A DNA stretch of 45,386 nt, taken from assembly GCF_003367505.1 (NCBI RefSeq), contig NZ_PXXX01000019.1, positions 1 to 45,386 of the forward strand. The letters run 5' to 3'. Position numbers and translations under genes: made by a program. Positions 26,802 to 34,674 of the stretch are shown in pieces. The notes under the pieces are model-generated. The model worked only from the letters and a program-made list of their open reading frames with translations, searched no databases and was not told the DNA's origin. The stretch is from Lysinibacillus capsici. GTDB lineage: Bacteria; Bacillota; Bacilli; Bacillales_A; Planococcaceae. Position 1 is the first letter of the stretch; the number at the start of each line of letters is the position of its first letter.

Positions 26802-27824
26802 GTGAAAAGCAATGTAAAGAAGTTGTCATTCCTTCTTTTTGGATTAGTGTTGCTTCTTGCTGCTTGTGGTAGCGGTGGCTCAGGTACAGCAGATTCAAAA
26901 GGAAATGAAAAAAACAATGCAAGTGAGAGCGGAAATGCAGATGATAAAACATATAAAATCGGGATTACTCAAATTGTTGAGCATCCATCGTTAAACGCAG
27001 CAACGGAAGGCTTTAAAAAAGCAATTGAAGATGCTGGTTTAAAAGTTGACTACGATCCACAAATTGCACAGGGAGATAATAGCCTTAACACAACGATTGC
27101 TAACAATCTAGTAAGTGCAAACGTAGATTTAATTTTTGCAAACTCTACACCTTCTGCACAAGCCGCTGCAACAGCAACAAGTGATATTCCAATTATTTTT
27201 ACATCTGTTACAGATGCTGTTGGTGCACAGCTAATTGACTCAATGGAGAAGCCAGGGAAAAATATTACAGGCACAATCGATTTACATCCAGAAACGATTT
27301 CTAAAACTGTAGCATTCCTAAAAGAACTTGGTGCGAAAAAAGTAGGGATGGTCTACAATGCGGGTGAGCAAAACTCAGTTGCACAAGTTTCAGAAGTGAA
27401 AAAGGTTATGGACGAACAAGGTTTAGCGGTGGTAGAAGCATCAGCATCTACTTCAGCGGATGTAAAACAAGCGACAGAGTCTCTAATTGGTAAAGTAGAC
27501 GCTTTCTATATTATTACTGATAACACAGTTGTTTCTGCATTAGAATCGGTAATTGATGTTGCCGATACGAATAAATTACCATTAATTGTAGGAGAACTAG
27601 ATTCTGTAGCACGTGGCGGTTTAGCCGCTTATGGTTTTGAATATTTCGATATCGGTTATGAAGCAGGTCAAATGGCTGTGAAAATTTTAAAAGGTGAAGC
27701 TACACCTGCTGATACACCAGCACAATATCCACAAAATCTAAAACTACTAATCAATAAAAAGGTAGCGGATGATTTAGGAATTGAAATTAAAGACTCTTGG
27801 GGTGCAGAACTTCTAGAAAAGTAA
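26802..27824 (+). CDS. ABC transporter substrate-binding lipoprotein (TrpX-like)
   Basis: A 340-aa extracytoplasmic binding protein of the ABC_sub_bind (PF04392) family. It has a lipoprotein signal with lipobox LLAAC (Cys22) and a Gly/Ser/Asn-rich linker to about 46. The mature part reads YKIGITQIVEHPSLNAATEG, then IFANSTPSAQAAATATSDIPIIFTSV in two overlapping blocks, and ends with the AYGFEYFDIGYEAGQMA segment. Streptococcal relatives (TrpX) belong to a tryptophan/aromatic amino acid importer. The start is GTG at 26802 with a GGGGGGA ribosome site. Proximity to trpB with a Trp T-box fits tryptophan as ligand, but this transporter has its own promoter and no T-box that I can see. Confidence 0.87.
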   Translation: MKSNVKKLSFLLFGLVLLLAACGSGGSGTADSKGNEKNNASESGNADDKTYKIGITQIVEHPSLNAATEGFKKAIEDAGLKVDYDPQIAQGDNSLNTTIANNLVSANVDLIFANSTPSAQAAATATSDIPIIFTSVTDAVGAQLIDSMEKPGKNITGTIDLHPETISKTVAFLKELGAKKVGMVYNAGEQNSVAQVSEVKKVMDEQGLAVVEASASTSADVKQATESLIGKVDAFYIITDNTVVSALESVIDVADTNKLPLIVGELDSVARGGLAAYGFEYFDIGYEAGQMAVKILKGEATPADTPAQYPQNLKLLINKKVADDLGIEIKDSWGAELLEK

Positions 27825-27828
27825 AACG

Positions 27829-27858
27829 AAGCGGGGGAGAACTATCCCCGCTTTATCT
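27829..27858 (+). terminator. Intra-operon hairpin after the TrpX-like gene
   Basis: AAGCGGGG (27829-27836) pairs with CCCCGCTT (27846-27853), with no proper T-run after it. It lies directly after the binding-protein stop, as in the 8279 hairpin, and probably favours binding-protein mRNA over the downstream genes. Confidence 0.55.
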
Positions 27859-27908
27859 TCATTTATAAGCGGTATAAATAAAAAAGAGATTTAGGAGATG
27901 ATTCAACG

Positions 27909-28937
27909 ATGTTTTTAGCATTATTTGGCGCAGTGGAGCAAGGAATCATCTATGCAATTATGGCACTTGGTGTATATTTAACATTTCGGGTGTTAGATTT
28001 TCCGGATTTAACGGTTGATGGAAGCTTTGTAACAGGGGCGGCAACTGCAGCAACAATGGTTTTGCTTGGCTACCACCCAATCTTAGCGACTTTAGTGGCA
28101 ATTGTTGCTGGATTTATTGCTGGATGTATGACAGGAATTCTTCACACGAAAGGAAAGATTAATCCGCTTTTATCAGGAATTTTAATGATGATTGCTTTAT
28201 ACTCGATTAATCTACGTATCATGGGGTTAACTGCAGAAAATACGATAGGTCGCCCGAATATTCCACTACTAAACTCTGAAACAATCTTTTCAAAGTTTCA
28301 ATCTTTTTGGAGTAATTTAGGGATCGATGATGCTATCAATAACCTATTAAAAAGCATAGGCTTTCAGCATGTACCAGGTACATGGAGTGTGCTGATTGTT
28401 GTATTAATCATCACGATTTTAATTAAGTTAATAGCAGACTGGTTCTTAAAGACAGAGGTTGGGCTAGCTATCCGAGCAACTGGTGATAATAAACGAATGA
28501 TTCGCAGCTTCTCTGCAAATACAGATACACTTATCATTTTGGGGCTAGGTCTTTCCAATGCGCTTGTCGCATTTTCTGGAGCTTTAATCGCACAATACTC
28601 GAAGTTCTCTGATGTTAGTATGGGGATTGGTATGATTGTGATCGGTCTCGCATCCGTTATTATTGGTGAAGCTATTTTTGGGACTAAAACTATTATCCGT
28701 ACAACGTTTGCAGTTATTGCAGGAGCCATCATTTATCGTATTATATTAGCTTTAGCATTACGTGTAGATTTCCTTGATTCAGGAGACATGAAATTAATTA
28801 CAGCGATCATCGTTATTTTGGCGCTGATCTTACCGCAATTTATAAATAAGAGTAAAGAACGTAAACGTAAAGCTAAACGTGCTGCAGAACTTTCACAAGT
28901 AAAAAAAGTAGAGCAGGGAGGTAATGGCCTTGCTTAA
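27909..28937 (+). CDS. ABC transporter permease (TrpY-like)
   Basis: A 342-aa membrane protein with about eight to nine hydrophobic segments, of the BPD_transp_2 (branched-chain/ribose type) permease family that accompanies ABC_sub_bind proteins. Seen: the YLTFRVLDFPDLTVDGSFVT block near residues 24-43, typical of TrpY-like permeases, LSGILMMIALYSINLRIMG, and the coupling region GLAIRATGDNKRMIRSFSAN. The C-terminus is a Lys/Arg-rich cytoplasmic tail. SD AGGAGATG is present. It overlaps the ATPase gene by 14 bp, so the two are translationally linked. Confidence 0.88.
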   Translation: MFLALFGAVEQGIIYAIMALGVYLTFRVLDFPDLTVDGSFVTGAATAATMVLLGYHPILATLVAIVAGFIAGCMTGILHTKGKINPLLSGILMMIALYSINLRIMGLTAENTIGRPNIPLLNSETIFSKFQSFWSNLGIDDAINNLLKSIGFQHVPGTWSVLIVVLIITILIKLIADWFLKTEVGLAIRATGDNKRMIRSFSANTDTLIILGLGLSNALVAFSGALIAQYSKFSDVSMGIGMIVIGLASVIIGEAIFGTKTIIRTTFAVIAGAIIYRIILALALRVDFLDSGDMKLITAIIVILALILPQFINKSKERKRKAKRAAELSQVKKVEQGGNGLA

Positions 28938-29724
28938 ATTACATGGTATTAATAAGGTATTTAATGAAGGAACACCTGATGAGAAGATTGCACTTGCGGA
29001 GATAAACCTACATTTAAAGCCCGGTGATTTTGTGACAATTATAGGTAGTAATGGTGCAGGTAAATCAACGATGATGAATATGATTTCAGGTGCTTTAACA
29101 CCCGATTTCGGTACAGTATTGATTGATGGTAATGATGTGACAAGTTTGCCTGAATATAAACGCTCTCAATACATTGGGCGTGTCTTCCAGGACCCAATGG
29201 CAGGAACTGCACCTACGATGACAATTGAAGAAAATCTAGCATTAGCATACTCTCGAAATAAGCATAGAGGGCTACGCAATGGTGTGGACAAAAAGCGTCG
29301 TGAATTTTTTAAAGAATCGCTAGCGATGCTTGGTTTGAATCTTGAGAATCGTCTTTCTGCTAAGGTAGGCTTACTTTCAGGTGGGGAACGTCAAGCTTTG
29401 TCGCTCTTAATGGCTACCTTTACAAAGCCATCTATTTTATTACTGGATGAGCATACGGCTGCACTTGATCCATCACGTGCAGAGTTAATTACTCGTATTA
29501 CGAAGTATTTAGTGGAAAAAGATAATTTAACGACATTAATGGTAACGCACAATATGCAGCAAGCATTAGATTTAGGGAATCGTCTTATTATGATGGACAA
29601 AGGCCAAATCATTTTAGAAGTTGGTGAAGATCGCAAACATGAATTAACAATTCCTGATTTAATGTCCGAGTTTGAACGTATTCGTGGGGAAAAAATGAAT
29701 TCAGACCGTGCTCTATTAGGTTAA
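28924..29724 (+). CDS. ABC transporter ATP-binding protein (TrpZ-like)
   Basis: A 266-aa ATPase that powers the preceding permease. Seen: Walker A IGSNGAGKST, Q-loop RVFQDPMAGTAPTM, signature LLSGGERQALSLLMA, Walker B ILLLDEHTAALDP and H-loop MVTHNMQ. The Glu-His after the Walker B Asp (DEHTAALD) in place of the more common DEPT is typical of this sub-branch. The ATG at 28924 is only 1-2 nt from GGAGGT. An in-frame TTG at 28930 has better spacing, so the true protein may be two residues shorter. A terminator follows. Confidence 0.88.
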   Translation: MALLKLHGINKVFNEGTPDEKIALAEINLHLKPGDFVTIIGSNGAGKSTMMNMISGALTPDFGTVLIDGNDVTSLPEYKRSQYIGRVFQDPMAGTAPTMTIEENLALAYSRNKHRGLRNGVDKKRREFFKESLAMLGLNLENRLSAKVGLLSGGERQALSLLMATFTKPSILLLDEHTAALDPSRAELITRITKYLVEKDNLTTLMVTHNMQQALDLGNRLIMMDKGQIILEVGEDRKHELTIPDLMSEFERIRGEKMNSDRALLG

Positions 29725-29730
29725 TATCGA

Positions 29731-29760
29731 AACGCTCATACACTTGTATGGGCGTTTTTC
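29731..29760 (+). terminator. Terminator of the TrpXYZ-like operon
   Basis: AACGCTCATAC (29731-29741) pairs with GTATGGGCGTT (29746-29756) over a 4-nt loop, then TTTT. Confidence 0.88.
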
Positions 29761-30205
29761 ATAGTGTAAAAAATTTCATCAATAGTGTTTTTATGAATGG
29801 TGTAAATGAATGACCGTTGCAGGTTCCCTAATTTCACGTGTGGGGGGTGCCGATCTATCTTATGGGAGTCTAGTAGCCTTCCAATCCAGCACATTAATTT
29901 AGAAAAGGTCCTCACTACTCTTTATGGAGGAGCGTTGTCACACATCGTTTTTCCGCATTGTTAGTATGATAGAAAATGAAAGGAACAGTTTTAAAAGGGT
30001 TGATTGGAGAGGAGTTGCCCCTTAGGGGATTTAGCGGCTCATCAGAAGCCACCTGGACGCTGGCGGAACAGATATCAATCCCTCGCCTTGCCAGAATGTC
30101 TCTTTCCACAGACGATATTATTTTTTCAACATCATATAAAACGCTCATGCACTAGTTTTAATAATTTTTATTTAGGGAAATTAAACGATCGATAAACTTT
30201 ATCGC
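29761..30205. other. Gene-free island of raised G+C, possible intergenic repeat
   Basis: No convincing gene. From about 29812 to 30120 the base composition rises to about 50-57% G+C in 60-bp blocks, against under 40% nearby. A minus-strand frame of 77 codons (30148-29915) and a plus-strand frame over 30004-30195 have no SD and no recognisable domain. Short hairpins such as CCCC-TTA-GGGG (about 30018-30028) are present. The impression is of a noncoding dispersed repeat or decayed element. I could not find a second copy in this window. Confidence 0.4.
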
Positions 30206-30238
30206 ATAAAAAAGCCTCACTTTCAGAGAAGTGAGGCT
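30206..30238 (-). terminator. Terminator of ilvA
   Basis: AGCCTCACTT (30213-30222) and AAGTGAGGCT (30229-30238) form a perfect 10-bp stem, followed on the minus strand by TTTTTTATG. It lies 8 bp past the ilvA stop. Confidence 0.88.
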
Positions 30239-30245
30239 CTTCATT

Positions 30246-31508
30246 TTAAACGAGTAAGCCAAATAGTTGAATATCGTTGTTTACTTCTTTGTATTTGAAG
30301 CCGAATTCATCCATTCGGGCAAGTAGTCCTTCATATTCAGCACGATCACCTAACTCAATGCCGACTAGTGCAGGGCCACTTTCTTTATTATTTTTCTTGG
30401 TATATTCAAAGGTAGTAATGTCATCGTTTGGTCCAAGTACACTAGTGAGGAATTGACGTAATGCTCCGGCACGCTGAGGGAAGCTGACGATGAAGTAGTA
30501 AAGTAATCCTTCGTGTATAAGTGACTTTTCTTTAATCTCCTGCATTCGTCCAATGTCATTATTCCCACCACTGATGATGACAACGACTGACTTACCTTTA
30601 ATTTCTTCTTTATAAAAATCAAGAGCTGCCACTGATAATGCTCCTGCAGGCTCAGCGATAATCGCATGTTTATTATATAGATCTAGAATGGTCGTACATA
30701 CCTTGCCTTCAGGTACAAGAACAATATCATCTAAATAGCGACGACAAACATCATAAGTGTGGTGACCGACACATTTTACTGCAGCACCATCAACGAATTT
30801 ATCAATCCAATCAAGAGCAACTGCGCCACCTTCAGCAAAGGCAGCCTTCATACTACCAGCACCAGCAGGCTCTACACCAATAATTTTACTAGCAGGAGAG
30901 AGATTTTTAATGTAGGCAGACACGCCTGACATTAAGCCACCACCGCCAATACTTCCGAATATGTAGTCGATTGGCTCCTCCATATCATTCATAATTTCTA
31001 CCGCTACCGTTCCTTGACCAGCAATGACATCAAAATCATCAAATGGATGAATGAAGATTTTACCATGCTCTTCACAATAGCTCAACGCGCTTTCAGCAGA
31101 ATCATCGAATGTATCTCCTGCTAAAATAATTTCCACATATTCACGTCCAAACATACGTACTTGGTCTATTTTTTGCTTCGGCGTTGTTTGTGGCATAAAA
31201 ATGCTTGCTTGAATTTTTAATTGGGCACAGGCATAAGCTACACCTTGTGCATGATTGCCTGCACTTGCACAGACAACCCCAGCATTGCGCGCTTCATCCT
31301 CGATTTTTTTAATTTTATAATAGGCACCACGAAGCTTGAATGAGCGTACATGCTGTAAATCTTCGCGTTTAATATAAATATTAGCTCCGTATTTCTCGGA
31401 TAAATAGTCGTTTTTTTGTAGTGGTGTGTGCACAACTACATCTTTTAAAAAATGATGTGCAATCAGGACATTCTCCACTTGCACGGTTCTAGTATCAGCA
31501 ACTTCCAT
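30246..31508 (-). CDS. ilvA: Threonine ammonia-lyase (threonine deaminase)
   Basis: A 420-aa PLP enzyme converting L-threonine to 2-oxobutyrate, the first committed step to isoleucine. Seen: the PLP lysine in VRSFKLRGAYYKI (Lys58), ASAGNHAQGVAYAC (81-94), the glycine loop SIGGGGLMSGVS and VISGGNND. The C-terminal ~90 residues form an ACT-like regulatory domain (YYFIVSFPQRAGALRQFL), so it is the biosynthetic, allosteric form. ATGs at 31517 and 31508 are both in frame; GGAGG abuts the first and is 9 nt from the second, so 31508 is chosen. No T-box is seen upstream and no other ilv gene is adjacent. Confidence 0.93.
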   Translation of the reverse strand: MEVADTRTVQVENVLIAHHFLKDVVVHTPLQKNDYLSEKYGANIYIKREDLQHVRSFKLRGAYYKIKKIEDEARNAGVVCASAGNHAQGVAYACAQLKIQASIFMPQTTPKQKIDQVRMFGREYVEIILAGDTFDDSAESALSYCEEHGKIFIHPFDDFDVIAGQGTVAVEIMNDMEEPIDYIFGSIGGGGLMSGVSAYIKNLSPASKIIGVEPAGAGSMKAAFAEGGAVALDWIDKFVDGAAVKCVGHHTYDVCRRYLDDIVLVPEGKVCTTILDLYNKHAIIAEPAGALSVAALDFYKEEIKGKSVVVIISGGNNDIGRMQEIKEKSLIHEGLLYYFIVSFPQRAGALRQFLTSVLGPNDDITTFEYTKKNNKESGPALVGIELGDRAEYEGLLARMDEFGFKYKEVNNDIQLFGLLV

Positions 31509-31797
31509 AGTATTCATCCTCCGTTATACGTTTAAAACATTTATCTATGATAGCACACTTTATTTGCTTTTTGTAATTAATTTTTAGTAAATTCTAAATT
31601 TTCCGTGTCTATTTTATGATGTAAGCGTTTTATCTTGATATAGCTAATTATTTTATAAAGAAGCAATGTCTCAGACCTAGAATTAGCTCAATTTAAGGGG
31701 AGAAAATCAGTTGTTTCAAATCTAAAAAATACTACTCTCATAACAAAAATGGTCAAGCATATACTAGATTAGCTTAGGACAAGTAGGAGGGTATGTA

Positions 31798-32541
31798 GTG
31801 GAAATCATTCAAGGAATTTTATCAACATATTGGAAGTTTTTTGATTTGGCGATGTGGCAAGAAGTACTAATGGACCCTGTCTCCTGGGGACTAATATCCT
31901 CATTAATTATTATAGAAGGTTTGCTGTCGGCAGATAATGCACTGGTTTTAGCGGTACTAGTGAAACATTTACCAGATAAACAGCGAAAACGGGCATTAAT
32001 GTATGGTATGCTAGGTGCCTATTTTTTTAGATTTTTATTTATTGGCATAGGTGTTTATCTAGTAGAATTTTGGTTTATTAAAGTATTAGGTGCTTTGTAT
32101 TTAGGTTGGCTTTGTGTAGCTCATTTCCTTCACATAGGGAATGAGGATAGTGTAAAAGAGGTAAAGAGGACAGGATGGATGGTGCGTCTTTTCGGCACGT
32201 TTTGGGCAACTGTCATTTCTGTTGAGCTAATGGATATTGCTTTTTCAATTGACTCAATCTTTGCTGCGTTTGCGATATCAGATCAGGTCTGGGTGCTTTT
32301 AATTGGAGGGATGTTAGGAATATTAATGATGAGGACGATTGCAGGTGTTTTTTTAATCATCATTGAAAAAATACCAGAGCTTGAAGCAACAGCCTTCATA
32401 ATTATAGGTGTCATCGGCTTAAAAATGTTAGTAAGTGTTTTCAATATCCACATCCCTCATTATTTATTCTTCCTTTTCTTAGTGATTGCTTTTTTCATCA
32501 CGATCATTGTGCATATGATGAAGAGAGTAAGAGCTGCCTAA
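31798..32541 (+). CDS. TerC family integral membrane protein (Mn export type)
   Basis: A 247-aa protein with seven predicted membrane segments, of the TerC family. Conserved acidic residues lie in the membrane: IIEGLLSADNALVLAVLVKHL (a 21-residue block starting near 39; Glu and Asp seen) and SVELMDIAFSIDSIFAAFAIS in its mirror-image second half. B. subtilis relatives (YceF/MeeF, YkoY/MeeY) export manganese and supply it to secreted enzymes. The start is GTG at 31798 behind TAGGAGGG. Genes of this family often have a yybP-ykoY manganese riboswitch; I could not make one out here. A strong terminator follows. Confidence 0.82.
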   Translation: MEIIQGILSTYWKFFDLAMWQEVLMDPVSWGLISSLIIIEGLLSADNALVLAVLVKHLPDKQRKRALMYGMLGAYFFRFLFIGIGVYLVEFWFIKVLGALYLGWLCVAHFLHIGNEDSVKEVKRTGWMVRLFGTFWATVISVELMDIAFSIDSIFAAFAISDQVWVLLIGGMLGILMMRTIAGVFLIIIEKIPELEATAFIIIGVIGLKMLVSVFNIHIPHYLFFLFLVIAFFITIIVHMMKRVRAA

Positions 32542-32545
32542 TTAA

Positions 32546-32583
32546 AAAGTACTGTTCTCCAAAAATGAGAACAGTACTTTATT
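32546..32583. terminator. Bidirectional terminator between the terC-like gene and bshB2
   Basis: AAAGTACTGTTCTC (32546-32559) and GAGAACAGTACTTT (32567-32580) give a perfect 14-bp stem with a 7-nt loop, and A/T-rich tails on both sides. It separates convergent genes. Confidence 0.88.
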
Positions 32584-33272
32584 TATTTTACATATTTATC
32601 TGGGTCAACAATATAGAACTTTTCAACATTAAGCCAGCTCTCGCTCATTGGTTCGCCGTCATCAATACGTTTTTCAGTCTCCTGCATCATCCAACCAGTC
32701 TGAGACGCATGGGCTTGTAATGCTTTTAATTTGTCCATTCGCATTTCCCGAATATCATAGACCACATGTGGTTCACCATTTTTTTCAATCGTATCATTGG
32801 CGAATGCACAACCGAATATTTGTGGACGAGCAGCCTTTGGCATACGACGTACAGCTTCAACTACAGCACGTGCTGTTGCTTCATGGTCTGGGTGAACAGC
32901 AAAGCCAGGTAAAAATGTGAAAATTAAAGAAGGCATTAGTTCTTCGATTAGCCCTTCCACTAGTTTTACCATTTTCTCATCATCTTCAAATTCTATTGTT
33001 TTATCACGTAGACCAAGCATGCGTAAATCTTGAATACCCATTGCCTCTGCCGCTGCAACCAATTCCTTACGACGGATTTCAGGTAAAGACTCGCGTGTAG
33101 CAAAGGGTGGATTACCTAAATTACGTCCCATTTCGCCTAATGTTAAACAGGCATATGTAACAGGTGTATTCATTTTCTTTGTATAGTAGGCGATGGTTCC
33201 CGCAACTGAGAAAGCCTCATCATCTGGGTGAGGGTACACAATTAAAATATGACGTTGTGGTTGTAAATTCAA
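32583..33272 (-). CDS. bshB2: Bacillithiol biosynthesis deacetylase BshB2
   Basis: A 229-aa zinc-dependent LmbE-family deacetylase. It removes the acetyl group from GlcNAc-malate in bacillithiol synthesis and may also act on bacillithiol conjugates. Seen: the zinc motif YPHPDDEAFSVAGT (14-27), the GLRDKTIEFEDD block and the second motif FAVHPDHEATARAV. The frame opens 17 codons earlier inside the upstream gene. AAGGGGG at 33287-33281 is instead spaced 8 nt from TTG at 33272, giving a length close to B. subtilis YojG. The gene follows yojF directly (13-bp gap), the same order as in B. subtilis. Confidence 0.9.
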   Translation of the reverse strand: MNLQPQRHILIVYPHPDDEAFSVAGTIAYYTKKMNTPVTYACLTLGEMGRNLGNPPFATRESLPEIRRKELVAAAEAMGIQDLRMLGLRDKTIEFEDDEKMVKLVEGLIEELMPSLIFTFLPGFAVHPDHEATARAVVEAVRRMPKAARPQIFGCAFANDTIEKNGEPHVVYDIREMRMDKLKALQAHASQTGWMMQETEKRIDDGEPMSESWLNVEKFYIVDPDKYVK

Positions 33273-33285
33273 ATAGTCGTCCCCC

Positions 33286-33636
33286 TTAGTAAGTAAATGG
33301 CGTTTCACTAATTTCAAGCGCAATCGCCAATTTTCCAGAGTAGTCTAGTCCAGCCATTAATAAACGGCCTAAATCATCTAATTCAAAATGTGTAATGCCT
33401 TGAGCATAAACCCAGCCATGAGGTAATTTTAAACCCACACGATGAGGTGCATTATCTACAACCTTAGCAAGCTCATAGTTAATTTTAGCATTGCGAATAA
33501 AAGCACCTGCATTAAAAAACTGTTCATCATAGTGTGCTGCATAAGATCCGTTTGTCGTCTCAAGATGAATATAAACGTCTTTGTTGGCGAAAGAATTCAG
33601 CAATTTTTGCAACGTCTCTACTTGTACTTCTTGCAT
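33286..33636 (-). CDS. yojF: YojF family protein (DUF1806)
   Basis: A 116-aa cytoplasmic protein of unknown biochemical role, homologous to B. subtilis YojF by length and by segments such as FANKDVYIHLETTNGSYAAH and PHRVGLKLPHGWVYAQGITH. In Bacillus it precedes bshB2 (yojG) in one operon, as it does here, so a link to bacillithiol metabolism is likely but unproven. The open frame extends to 33690, but AGGAGTG just before the ATG at 33636 marks the real start. No membrane segment or known catalytic motif is visible. Confidence 0.85.
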   Translation of the reverse strand: MQEVQVETLQKLLNSFANKDVYIHLETTNGSYAAHYDEQFFNAGAFIRNAKINYELAKVVDNAPHRVGLKLPHGWVYAQGITHFELDDLGRLLMAGLDYSGKLAIALEISETPFTY

Positions 33637-34126
33637 CTTAACACTCCTCTCGATCATTTCTCCTTTAAGTATAGTAAAAAAAATTCGCAAAGGGAAATTG
33701 ATTGCTTTGATAAAAAAATTGATGATTTATATTTACAAACCTTAGCGCCATTTTGTCCAAATTTTTGAGAGTGTGAAATTGAATCGTAGCATCCAGAGAA
33801 ATAAATCATCATCTCTAAACCTATGACAAGTTCTTAAGCAATATTCTTGAAAAAATTATTGTAATGTATCAATATAGGGAGTGTGAAAATAAATATGTAC
33901 AAACTGTGTCGTTTCGCATTGTATCCGTTTTCACATCTGAAAAGATATTGCAACCATGACTTCTTCCTAATTTGTGTGTGTAGACAGCTCCACCTGTTGA
34001 AGGTAGTATTATTTCAGAAATAATGAATTCTATCTTGGTACAATAGATGACGTTCCTTGAACAGGTTATGCAAGGTAGCTGTGAAAAAGGGAAGAAAAAT
34101 GAAGCTCATTATCATAGTATAATAAA
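33637..34126. other. Gene-poor stretch upstream of a strong terminator
   Basis: No gene longer than about 45 codons fits. GATGATTTAT (33721-33730) is repeated inverted as ATAAATCATC (33801-33810). GAGTGTGAAA occurs near 33770 and 33881. A 42-codon frame (33895-34023) is described separately. The strong hairpin at 34127 needs a plus-strand transcript to terminate, which suggests a small RNA or tiny gene in this interval, although the hairpin also serves the minus-strand side poorly because the nearest minus gene ends upstream at 34197. Confidence 0.35.
33895..34023 (+). CDS. Possible 42-aa peptide, unrecognised
   Basis: ATG at 33895 to TAA at 34023 encodes a Cys-, Leu- and Phe-rich 42-residue peptide (begins MYKLCRFALYPFSHLKRY). 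AGGGAG lies about 11-12 nt upstream, a rather long spacing. No domain is recognised. The only other support is the empty neighbourhood and the strong terminator about 100 bp downstream. It may well be chance. Confidence 0.2.
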   Translation: MYKLCRFALYPFSHLKRYCNHDFFLICVCRQLHLLKVVLFQK

Positions 34127-34167
34127 AACCGCGACTCTCTTTATGACGGAGAGTCGCGGTTTTTTTT
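34127..34167. terminator. Strong bidirectional hairpin terminator
   Basis: AACCGCGACTCTC (34127-34139) pairs perfectly with GAGAGTCGCGGTT (34149-34161), then eight T; on the other strand the stem is followed by TTTTTATT. It can end the small membrane-protein gene on the minus strand (stop at 34197) and any plus-strand transcript from the gap before it. Confidence 0.9.
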
Positions 34168-34196
34168 ATTAAAAATTAATGTAGGCTATGTATTTG

Positions 34197-34478
34197 TTAG
34201 TATCGATTGAGCTTTCGTTCTATTGTATCTAAACGATTATTAACATTTTGTAATTGTTTAAACATTTGCTTCATATAAAGATTTTGATCTTGGGTTTCAG
34301 TAGTTTTGGCTTGTGCCAATTCTTCCTCCTCCTGCAGAGCCAATATTGTGGCAAGGGTGGATAATGAGTAACCAAGTGTTAATATGATGGAGGCAATTAC
34401 TTCAACTTTTGAAGAGGTGATTTCTCCAGCTAGTAAACCTGATTCTTCCGTTAAGTCTTCTACCTTGTTTTTTTTCAT
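34197..34478 (-). CDS. Hypothetical small protein with one membrane segment and a coiled coil
   Basis: A 93-aa protein I do not recognise. Residues 1-22 are polar and acidic. About 23-46 form one hydrophobic segment (KVEVIASIILTLGYSLSTLA and onward). A Glu-rich stretch follows (LQEEEELAQAK), then a heptad-like C-terminal helix (QMFKQLQNVNNRLDTIERKL) likely to self-associate. It looks like a small membrane-anchored coiled-coil protein. The longest frame runs to 34652 and would overlap the divergent thioesterase gene leader. GGAGGGG at 34484-34490 is spaced 5 nt from the ATG at 34478, the preferred start. Confidence 0.65.
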   Translation of the reverse strand: MKKNKVEDLTEESGLLAGEITSSKVEVIASIILTLGYSLSTLATILALQEEEELAQAKTTETQDQNLYMKQMFKQLQNVNNRLDTIERKLNRY

Positions 34479-34674
34479 TTTTTCCCCTCCCATACAGCTA
34501 ATATATGGGGTATGAGGCATTAACGTATCTTGTCCAATTTTAATCTTTATCGGATAAATACTCATCATTAAATAATTGTTTAGTATTTGTAATTTTCTAA
34601 TAATTACATTGATTTTTCCATTTAAATATAGCATTATAGTAGGAATAAACAAGACGTTTAGAGGGGGAATTGGT

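Noticed and set aside
29915..30148. Minus-strand 77-codon frame in the G+C-rich island
   Set aside because: No ribosome-binding site and no domain; treated as part of a noncoding element.
31620..31797. Possible yybP-ykoY manganese riboswitch before the TerC-family gene
   Set aside because: TerC-family genes often carry it and an AAGGGGAGA string is present near 31695, but I could not find the paired arms or the rest of the conserved core.
33442..33768. Plus-strand 108-codon frame
   Set aside because: Most of it is antisense to yojF and the translation has no recognisable features.
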